NCBI GenBank assembly: GCA_001598975.1
Contig: BBXU01002795.1
Location: 1 to 31,662, forward strand
Source of the DNA: Parachlorella kessleri
Taxonomy: Eukaryota; Chlorophyta; Trebouxiophyceae; Chlorellales; Chlorellaceae
Direction: 5' to 3'
Length of the DNA stretch: 31,662 nt
Shown here: one piece after another, positions 1 through 8,400 of the stretch
Position numbering within the stretch: position 1 is the first letter of the stretch
How the letters are laid out: each line of letters begins with the position of its first letter
Made by a program: the position numbers and the translations under genes
Notes under the pieces: model-generated
Told to the model about the DNA's origin: nothing
Seen by the model: the letters and a program-made list of their open reading frames with translations, nothing else
The model's database searches: none

Positions 1-372
1 CCTACACCGTAACCCCCCCCCCCCCCTACCACACGATCACTGACTAATGACCGATCATCGGTTAAGGTCACTTCTGAAACCTGAAGATGTTCTATCTGGG
101 TGAAGCTGGGGTTACAGATCGTGTAGTTGGTAAGGCAAACCGAGCTGCCAGCAGGTGGGGATGACGTCTATGAAGAGTATGCCGCAGAGTCTGCCTGGCT
201 GCTTGGCCACGCTGAACTCTCCTGGAACGATGGCTTTTGGGTCATCTTTATTAGATAATGCTGAGCATCTGTTCTCTAAGGCTGGGACCATCAGCTTGTC
301 TTGCAAGACTTACCGTAGTCTTGCTAGCGGCCCTGCAGGCAGGACCTTACGAACGTGGTGAACTTTTGATCG
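1..372. other. 5' flank of the MYND gene, no gene seen
   Basis: No supportable gene is seen here. The stretch holds a run of 14 C at 13-26 and otherwise unremarkable sequence. An in-frame TGA at 367-369 lies directly before the MYND start codon, so the coding frame does not extend leftwards without a splice site. It probably contains the promoter and 5' UTR of the next gene, or an unseen upstream exon. Confidence 0.4.
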
Positions 373-1017
373 ATGGATCCGTTTCTAACAAAAGTAGGAA
401 TCTGCCTAGCCCAGCTGTTAAAGAGCCTCTTGGCCCTGCTAAACCTTGCCTTCCAACAAGTGGCAGCAAGGCTCGGCCTCACACCAGGGCAGGGCACCAA
501 GCTTTCTGACAGTGCAGCCAAGAAGGCACGTCGGAAGAAGAAGAAAGCCAGCGGGGATGCCCAAGCAACAACAGCTGGTGCAGAGGCGGCGCCTGCTCAG
601 CAGTCGGCGGCAGCCACAGCTGGGGCAGCGGCAGCAGCAGCTGCATGGTCTGAGTCAGAGTCAGAAGAGGAGGAAGAACCTGACACAGCAGCAGCAGGCG
701 TGCCCCGCGGTGCCTGGGTTGGGGCCAGCTACGCAGACAGCCTGACAGCAGGTGCCGCGGGGTGGGAGTCGGCAGCGCGGCCGAGGAAGAAGGCCGCAGG
801 TAGCAGCCAAGCAACTGCAGGCACTTTTCCTGCTAGCAGGCGCCCAGCGGTGCCTGGACAGCGGCACCACAAGGGGCCTGTTCATGAGTGTGCGCGGCCG
901 GGGTGCGGCGCTGCGGGCAAGAAGGGGTTCCGCAAGTGCCGCTGCGGCAAGGTCTGGTACTGCACACCCGCCTGCTCTGCCAGTGATTGGCCCAGGCACC
1001 AGCTGGAGTGCGAGTGA
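373..1017 (+). CDS. MYND-type zinc-finger protein
   Basis: A 214-residue open frame ends in a MYND zinc finger, a domain that binds two zinc ions and usually mediates protein-protein contacts. The C-terminal 45 residues show the CARPGC pair, then KCRCGKVWYC, then C, the DW dipeptide, H and a final C, in MYND order. The first Cys pair of the central cluster is spaced C-x-C rather than the usual C-x2-C, which is odd. The N-terminus has a short hydrophobic helix-like stretch (residues 9-30), followed by a basic patch (KKARRKKKK), an Ala-rich linker and an acidic SESESEEEEE run, which suggests a disordered nuclear or cytosolic adaptor. A stop codon lies in frame just before this ATG, supporting the start if there is no upstream intron. 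A TGTAA signal follows 31 bases after the stop. The specific partner cannot be inferred. Confidence 0.75.
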   Translation: MDPFLTKVGICLAQLLKSLLALLNLAFQQVAARLGLTPGQGTKLSDSAAKKARRKKKKASGDAQATTAGAEAAPAQQSAAATAGAAAAAAAWSESESEEEEEPDTAAAGVPRGAWVGASYADSLTAGAAGWESAARPRKKAAGSSQATAGTFPASRRPAVPGQRHHKGPVHECARPGCGAAGKKGFRKCRCGKVWYCTPACSASDWPRHQLECE

Positions 1018-1399
1018 TGATGCCAGCAGTGCCATTGTCCCAGAACTTGTAATTGGGGCTGACTGTCACTAGTGTGCGTGTTGTTGCATCATGACGTCTT
1101 GCCTGCGTGCAAGCGGACGTTGCCTCCTCCACACTAGTGTACCAGCTACATGCAACTGCGCTGGCGTTAAGGGCTTAGTTTCAAACAATGTGTTGATGAT
1201 GCACAGGGCACAATGACTGCAGTTGTGGGGCCATGGCCAGTTGTATACCGAAGCATATACTCACAAGGCATATACAACTCAAACCATGAAGAAATGCAAC
1301 AAACTTGCAAACCTCATGTGACAGTACCATGGCAGTGCTCACTCACAGTTTTGAAATGATATATGCACTTCTCAGAAGAGTGTGACAGGCTGTCACATA
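1018..1399. other. convergent 3' flank, MYND / Nudix
   Basis: Two genes converge on this 382-base stretch. Apart from the TGTAA signal for the MYND gene, no coding exon or structured RNA was recognised. No TGTAA was seen on the minus strand for the Nudix gene. Confidence 0.5.
1048..1052 (+). terminator. putative TGTAA polyadenylation signal (MYND gene)
   Basis: TGTAA, the usual chlorophyte polyadenylation signal, occurs 31 bases after the MYND stop codon on the coding strand. Role inferred from motif and position only. Confidence 0.55.
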
Positions 1400-2390
1400 T
1401 CACGGGGGCTTACTACCATCACCTTCCCGCTGAAACCAGTTGAGGGAGGCCACCTCTGCCAGAAACCATCCTGTATATGCCTCTGGGTACTGCGTGGCGT
1501 GCCGCCGTAGCTGGTCCAGGGCCATATACTTGGCATCGGCAACCTCGCCTATGTCCAGAGACAAATTTCCTGTGAAATTGACCAACCTGCAGACCCAGCA
1601 TCAAATAGTTAGTAGGCTGTCTACCCAAACTCGCCCTTCCCTCCCATGTAGGCTATGATAAGGTTGAAGCTAGTATAGCCCCAAGTGGTCCAACTGCACC
1701 CAGCTTTCAAACCCACCCAAGCCTAGCTAGGTGCGTCTCCTCAGGACCTGCCCAGCTAGCATGGAACGCGTTGCTAGCGAAGTACCTGAACGACTGCACC
1801 AGCTCCACGTCATGGAAGTCTCCCTGGTGTAGCTCGCGCTTGTGCGTGGGAGCCAGCGGGCCCTCCAGTGCCGCCTCGCTCACGCTGACCCCCAGCTCCT
1901 CCTGGAGCCCCCGCACCGCACCCTGCGCACGCACTTGCATGGAGTAGGCCTGGCCGGTGGCACTCTTGGGTTGGAACTCAGCTTGCGCCACAAAACGGGG
2001 GCCCAATCTGGAAGGCAACCCACAGCTGTAGCAATAGCAAGCCAGGGTCGGGGGAGGGCAGTACAGTGGAACACCACAGCTCCCTTCTTGGGTTGCGCTG
2101 CTTACTTGCCGGTAAGTTTCGCCTGGCTGCAAGTGTTCCGCCACGCTCAGATCCCACTGGCTTGGGCCAATTTTCTTGAGCGGGCTGCGCTTTTGCAACA
2201 GCAGCTCGCCTGCTGGGTTGAATACCCAAACATAGCAGGCTCGGTGGAGCAAACCCTTCCTATGGCACACGCTCCTCTTCTCCCTGCTTATAACAGTGTC
2301 AGTCTCATCTACCACGTCAAACCACTCCTGCTCGTTGTCTGCCAGGCCGAAGTGGTCACTGGCAACTGCTGCATCAAGCTCTGCTAACAT
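1400..2390 (-). CDS. Nudix hydrolase, IPP-isomerase-like subgroup
   Basis: Three exons (2106-2390, 1786-1922, 1400-1586) join in frame to a 202-residue Nudix protein. Nudix enzymes hydrolyse nucleoside diphosphates linked to another group. The N-terminus carries WFDVVDETDTVI and RKGLLHRACYVWVFN, the opening strands of the isopentenyl-diphosphate-isomerase-like Nudix fold. The Nudix box is split by intron 1: WDLSVAEHLQPGETYRQ in exon 1 and GAVRGLQEELGV in exon 2. The metal-binding EE pair is present, but two canonical box positions differ (the first Gly is Glu, and the Glu after Arg is Gly); I recall plant relatives with the same WDLSVAEHLQPGE form, so this may be a subgroup trait. Exon 3 supplies the closing helix, with EVADAKYMALDQLRR. 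Its start lies 235 bp from the divergent chaperone gene. Substrate unknown. Confidence 0.85.
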
Positions 2391-2625
2391 CGGTGGTCAC
2401 GCTTCTAAACGTGGAGTACGAATAAAGAAACTAACAAACATACATCCATTGCAAGCCAACAGTGTTTTATGGTCAAGAAGAAGAAGCAGGCCAAGCAGTG
2501 CCAAGCATCAGATTCCAGGAGGTCTGCAAGCCCATACTCCAATGTGCCTTGATGCAAAGGGGTTTGGGCAGCAAGATCGGATCCTTCAAATAGCGTAACT
2601 ATTATTTGCGTAGGGACGGAGGACG
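2391..2625. promoter_or_regulatory. shared divergent promoter, Nudix / CHZ chaperone
   Basis: This 235-base gap separates two start codons that point away from each other, so both promoters and 5' UTRs must lie here unless there are non-coding first exons. No TATA box is obvious. Confidence 0.45.
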
Positions 2626-4013
2626 ATGGCCGACACTGACAAGAAGATTGAAGGTGACATGGGAGCTTGCTTAGCGATGCAGCCCAGATTTCGTGTACAG
2701 AGCCTGACAAGAGTACGGAGGGGTATTGGGATCCCTCGCTGCACCGCCCAGCTACCCCATTCGTTGATTGGCTGCCTTCTTGGATCACTTCCTTCGAGCT
2801 TGTAGCGCACCTAAGCCAGAAACAACTCTCTGCTGACTTGAGCTGTAGAGGAGGAGGTTGAAGAGGAGGAGCTTGCCCGGATACGTAAGGCCAAGGGGAA
2901 GGTACGGTAGTGGCACCCGTATGGAGGGAGCTCTGCTACTTGGGTGGAGTGCGGACCTCGGTCTGCACTCAGCTCTTGTCTATTACGGAGTAATATGTGA
3001 ACAATGCCACTACTGTGTTGTATGCTATCAAGTGTGAGAGATTACCTGCCCCTGCACAGTGATGCCTGGTGGTGGGCCAGCTGGCGTGCAGGCTCCAGCT
3101 AAAGAAGAAGAGGAGGAGGAGGAGGATGAAGATGAGGCTGAATCTGACGAAGATGACGATGACGATGATGATGACGACGATGATGACGAAGGTGGGTTGC
3201 TTGCAGGAGGCGATGCTAGGCAGGTCACGACTCTTGACTTGCTTTGGCGAAGAGCTAACAGGGTTATTGTGGTCTAGTTGATCATTTACTACAGAGGTCC
3301 AAGTAGGGTCCCTGCCATCATCACTCCCGCAAGTGTAGGAGCCTCTCCCTGGAATGTACCGTGGCATTTTCAGACTGCTGAGATGCTCGATTGGCAGTCA
3401 GCCTCTTGGGCTGTGGTCACACAACCAGCTTCATTTAACCACCTTGCAGACGAGGATGAGGAGGAGGATGAAGAGCAGCCTGCCTCCAAAAAGCTTAAGG
3501 TCAGTCTAAGGGCTGGCATCCATTCTCAACCCGAAGCCTTCACCCGTTGGGTTGGCAACCTCTGCACACAATGGCGTGCAATGTGCCCAAAGCCTTCTCT
3601 GGTGTGAGGGCAGGCATGAGGCACTGCGCAAAGCATTGGCAGACTGCCAGGCTAGCAACTCTAGATATACGTCATTGCATCAAGGGATGTGCTCGCCATA
3701 CAAGGCCGTCAGGGTGCCATGCTGGCGCTGCATGCAGACCGGCGCTGGCTCCTCGGCCGCGAAGGCAAAGGCCTCCAAAGGAGCTGAGGCTGACGAGGAT
3801 GATGCGGCAGAAATCATAGCCAACGCCTCGGGTGATGAAGTGGACCCGGGGCTGATTATTCCGGGGGGCAGGAGAGCCAGGCGGGGCCGGCCGCAGGCGG
3901 GGGCCAGCAAGCCCAAGTACTCGACCAAGGCGCAGCTGGACTCGGATGAGGTGGGTGATGCCAGCTGTGGGTTCGTAGTTGTGGGGGGAGTGTTGGGAGG
4001 CTAAGAAGGTGTG

Positions 4014-4097
<84 letters not shown>

Positions 4098-4494
4098 TGT
4101 GTGCGTGTGCGCACGGCGGGGGAAGGGGGTGGGTCGATCCCATCTGCGCGCGGTCGGTCACGGGCGGGAGGGAAACAACCCAGGTATCAAGCCAAGGCGC
4201 ACAGCTGGACTTGGATGAGGTGGGTGGGTGGATGGTTGTATAGCAAGAGCAGGTCTTGTCGGCAGGGCTGGGGACCATTCCTGCTGTTGTGGATCTGGCC
4301 CGCTCTGAGGCGCGGGGAGTGCTCTGTACCTGGAGCAGGTTGCCCTTTGGCTGCTAGATGAGTTGCCACTTTCATGATTGCTTGCTCCAGCTAATGGACT
4401 ATATACAAGTTTTCCTGGCAGGTTGGCGTAGGTTTGGTTCTGGCAGGGTTTGCTATACTGAATTGTGGCTTGTCGGCTGCAGGACGACTGGTGA
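2626..4494 (+). CDS. acidic CHZ-type histone chaperone-like protein
   Basis: Six exons (2626-2653, 2849-2901, 3092-3191, 3450-3499, 3738-3950, 4483-4494) join in frame to 151 residues. The N-terminal half is extremely acidic, with runs of Glu and a run of 12 Asp encoded by mixed GAT/GAC codons at 3152-3187. The C-terminal half holds EVDPGLIIPGGRRARRGRPQ, which matches the short 'D-P-x-x-I-I-x-x-R-R-x-R' signature of the CHZ motif found in Chz1 and HIRIP3 proteins. Those are nuclear chaperones for H2A.Z-H2B or H2A-H2B dimers, so a nuclear histone-binding role is likely. The last exon encodes only Asp-Asp-Trp and the stop, giving the C-terminus DSDEDDW. Intron 5 (3951-4482) carries a long tetranucleotide array and a duplicated copy of the exon 5 end. 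The gene structure is firm; the family assignment rests on the short motif plus composition. Confidence 0.7.
3152..3187 (+). repeat. GAT/GAC codon repeat encoding a 12-Asp run
   Basis: Twelve consecutive Asp codons lie in exon 3 of the histone-chaperone-like gene. GAT and GAC are mixed, which argues for selection on the acidic protein tract rather than a pure trinucleotide expansion. Embedded in a longer Glu/Asp-rich exon. Confidence 0.85.
4009..4111. repeat. (GT)n-(GCGT)n microsatellite in intron
   Basis: About 9 GT units run into roughly 18 units of GCGT, then degenerate GT-rich sequence. The array lies in the last intron of the histone-chaperone-like gene, about 60 bases after the donor site. 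It creates open frames on both strands that are not genes. Confidence 0.95.
4193..4226 (+). repeat. partial duplicate of exon 5 end plus donor site
   Basis: This 34-base segment repeats 3926-3957, the last 25 bases of exon 5 and the first 7 bases of intron 5, with one C-to-T change and a two-base insertion. It includes the GATGAG/GTGGGTG donor context, so it forms a decoy 5' splice site inside the same intron, on the far side of the microsatellite. Confidence 0.85.
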
Positions 4495-5466
4495 CTCTGT
4501 GGCGTTGCTTCCTTCTATAGTGCCCCCGTCGGACAGCAGTGAGCCGCCGGAGTCATGCTTGAGGGATCTTGAGTCAAGCTGCACACCGATGCCGGTGAAT
4601 ATGAAGTACCCTTCGTCTTGTCAGTGGCTTGCCACAGTGTGCTGGTGTCGCAATGACTGACAGATACCGCGCCTAGGTCTGCAACCTTCATACCAGCTTA
4701 CTGCCTGCCTGCATGTCAACCAGCATGCCTTTGGACCATGCATGTTTGCGAGCCTTTTGCTGCCTCCTAGCTGCTTGATTTTGCCTCACGTGCTGGCCCT
4801 GTCTTGTTAACTATTGGCAGACATACAGCTGCCGATCTTTGCAGTATGAAGATGCCATGGCAGCATAACCAGCATGGATCAATACCGCCAATGCAAGCTC
4901 AACGGTGCTTGCAATACCTCACCAATTCAAGAGGGCAGTCTATTGATGCACTAGCGAGCCATTACTATCAAACTGACTTACTGCCCAGAGGACGTAGAGA
5001 AAGAGTACAATTTGCCTCAACAAAACCCTAAAAAATTCAAAGCTGGGTAACAGCAATAATGTGAGCCCAGTGTCGTGCACTGGAACAGACTCAGGTTCTA
5101 ATGCCCATAGGCTGAGGCAGCCAAGGCTCCAACAAAATACAAAGAAAGAACATATTACACGATACACGAATGAGAGCAGAGGAAGATGGATCTCGTGTTT
5201 GGGGTTCAGTATGCCAAAGAACGACATCACATGCATCTGGGTGCACAAAGCTTGCAGTATGAACACAAGCTAAATTATACAACATCACAGATGTCATATA
5301 CACAGTGAACCTGGGTTTGCAGCAGGAGTCATGCGGCCAAAATGTGTCAATGGGTCAAAACATGGCAAGTAAGAACAAAACGTGCACACATTTGGCTTTG
5401 CCGGCGAGCCACCCCACGTTCCAGCAAACAGTTTCTATACAGGCGACCACAACCCCCCCTGGCGTC
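4495..5466. other. convergent 3' flank, CHZ chaperone / ABCG
   Basis: Nearly 1 kb between two convergent stop codons with no exon I can support. It contains a plant-type telo-box (AAACCCTAA) at 5022-5030 and a minus-strand TGTAA signal at 5155-5159. Short open frames here show no recognisable domain. Confidence 0.5.
5155..5159 (-). terminator. putative TGTAA polyadenylation signal (ABCG gene)
   Basis: TTACA on the plus strand reads TGTAA on the coding strand, about 310 bases past the ABCG stop codon. It is the only such motif I saw in the downstream flank, which implies a 3' UTR of about 0.3 kb. Confidence 0.45.
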
Positions 5467-8400
5467 CTACCGCTGCTTGTCCCTGTGGAGGAGGAGCATG
5501 GCAGCGAGCGCTGCAACACGGTAAATCATGCCCAGCCCAAACAGCGCCAGCAAACAGAACCCAAAGCGCCGCACGTCGTAGCCCAGGCCTTCCAGGTCAG
5601 CGCACCTCGCCAGCAGCCACACCCCTGCAGACAGCAGGTGCAATCAGACGCGCAAGCTGGCATTGATGGATGGAAGCCTGTCTTTTGGCCCGCCCGGCAC
5701 GGTCTAGTGACATGCCTGCCCCAGTGTGCACATTTGGGGTGGTGCATAGCCTGCTTACTGTACCTTAGGCAAGCACAAGCAGGCTTCATTCCCCATCCCT
5801 GGTGAGGCCCCACCTGTGAGCCGGTTGGACTCGGCTATGACATAGCCTTCCAGCCCCCAGCGCGCAAAGCTGGTCTGCTTGATGAAATTCAGTAGGCCGT
5901 GGGGGTCGCTCTCCCGCGCGATAAGCGTGCAGATGAGCGTCAGCACCGCCGCCGCCATCTGGGCAGCGGAAGGCTCCAGCACCTGCAAGCCATTCACGCA
6001 TTCACCAGCTGGGCGCTGCCTTCCCTCGGTATGCTGCCCCAAGAACACCCCCGAAAATGGTAGGCCATACTTGGTTTTGCCTGATTTGAGCATCCTGATG
6101 CATGCTCTGTCTTAGCCATGCAACCCTGCCCACAGATTCACACAAACCTAGCCAGCCAGAGTTGGCCGGTCTGCAGAAAAAGCTCGAGAGCAGAATCACT
6201 ATCCCTTGTGGTCAAGCGCTCCACACCCCACCCTCCCTACAGCCTCCCCACCTGCGACAAGAAGTACGCAGTGCCGCTACAGCAGTAGATGATGGCTACA
6301 GTGACGAGGTACATCTGCCAGATAATGGCCCGAGGCACGGCAAAGGAGTACCACCTGCAGCGCAGCTAAGGCTCGCCAGTCACATTAGCCACAAGTTGCG
6401 ATTCAGATCACTGTGGAAAGATAGAAGAGCATAGTGAGGCATTGAAAGGCTTGCATGCACATATGGTCACAAGAGCTGCTTCATGAGGGTCTGGGTGTCA
6501 CTTCTTCAACCTCCCTCGGTAGGGCAGCTTCAAATAGTCCAAAGGGTACACCTCGCTACTCGCTGACCCTGTTATAAAGGGTGCCTCAAAACACTCACAT
6601 GATGAGGTAAACCGCTGACCGCAGCAAGGTGCCGGCATGATCAAAGGTGTCAAGAGCCAAGAAGTACGAAAACCTATTCAGACCTGCAAGGCAGACAGCA
6701 AGCCACAGAAGGTGCCATCTCGCGGTGGTTTTTACTGGGACGCGCCTTTAAGGTGGCTACCACGCTGGTCGTCAGCATGACAAGGGTGGATTTTATGCCC
6801 CGGACTTCTGGCGCCACCTTCCATGTCCCAGTGAGTGACAGCTACCCAGGTAGGCAACCTACTTCGCCGTGGCAATAACCGCGAAATGCCGCAGAGTGGA
6901 GCGCCATGGCGCTATCCCTCTTCCAAGCAACATCAAAGCCTGACACCAAGCTGCCACACTGCAAGCACCAATTACCCATTTCCCCTCCTTAGCATACACA
7001 TGTTGCCCTCACCGTACATACACACAGAACACGCACATATAACAGGTGGTCCCCTGAGCAGCTCACCTGAGGCAGCCTCCCGGAAGAAGACCACCCTGTC
7101 GCGGCCAAAGGTGGGCAGCGCGCCGACCTTGGAGATCATGCCCAGCGCGATTGTGGAATAGGTCACGCTGACTGCAAAGTGCATGATGGTGGAGCGACCG
7201 CGGTCGCTGATCAGGCCCAGCGTCATGCCTGCAAGAAGAAGCGAAAGCGGGGAGGGCGGTTGGTGTTATTGCAGGCAAGCCAATCCTCCAGCCCCCTCGT
7301 TCCATCGGTGCAAACTCATCACGCTGACAGCAAGCCAGGGAAAGACAGCCGTGGGGAGCGGTCTAACTCACGTGGGCAGAGGGCACCTGTGCAGCACTGT
7401 CGGCATGCAGGCCTCCACTGCTGACCGCCTCCCTTGACTTGCTGCGACAGCAGCCACAGCGCTAGGTATACACATGGCCCAAGGCGCATTCTACCATGTG
7501 ACACAGTCGGGGCTAGGCCAGCAGGCCCCCCCCCACACACACCTGTGAGTGCCACGATGGCATAGTCCGTAAACACCATGAGGGGCTCGCGGACCCTCTT
7601 CAGGATTGCCCGCGACAGGCACCAGTAGTACTGCGGCAGGAAGCCGGGGGTGGCACGCCGCGCCAGCCGCCGCACATCCCTGCAGGCAAGCAGGCAGAGG
7701 GGTGACCTACATGCACACCATCTGCAAATACCTCCCCCAACCCCTTCGTGCTAGCCAGTCCAGATGCTGCACCCTCCCTTACACGGTAATGCAAGCCCAC
7801 CAGCCATGGGAGTTGCTCATTGCTTGCTCACCAACCACAGCTGAAACAAAACTTTTTTTTTGCGAATTATTTAGGGTTTAGGGTTAGCATTCTGTCTGTG
7901 TATATATGACCACCTGGCATCCTCGTAGGAACCTTCACCCTCCGGCTGCTTGCTGCCTCCCAGCAGCCTGCCGCCCAGGAGGGAGCCGTCCAGCTGGCGG
8001 CACAGGTCCACCCCCGCCTCCCACATGTCCCGCGCCGAGCTCACCAGGTAGGCAGCCCCCAGGAGCAGCACCTGCAAGCAGCTCAGAAGCAGGCAGGACA
8101 TCTTGTGGTGGATTGGAAGGACAAACACGCCACGCCATCACTAGGAGCTGTACCAGCAGGAGGCCTTGAATGGGACATGGTGTCGTTAGGCAGCGTGGGC
8201 GCTGACCAGGCAGGCACCACCACCCACCTCCTTGGCCTTCACCGCCCGAGCCCGCCATGTCCTGGGCGTGGCCACATCACCCAACAGCGGGGCACCCTCG
8301 CCCGCTGCCGCCTCACTGGCCGGAGCGTCCCCTGGGGCGGCTGCCGCAGCGAGCTGCCACTTGTGCCGCCCGCAGTGCTCGTCCCAGGCATCAAAGAGCG

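Noticed and set aside
3059..3277. The acidic exon as a stand-alone gene beginning MPGGGPAGVQ
   Set aside because: A good acceptor at 3090-3091 and donor at 3192-3193 make it an internal exon that joins in phase to its neighbours.
3979..4361. Open frames with Cys-Val-Arg-Ala repeats on the plus strand and Thr-His-Ala-Arg repeats on the minus strand
   Set aside because: They are translations of the GCGT microsatellite inside an intron; a tetranucleotide array without stops is open in every frame.
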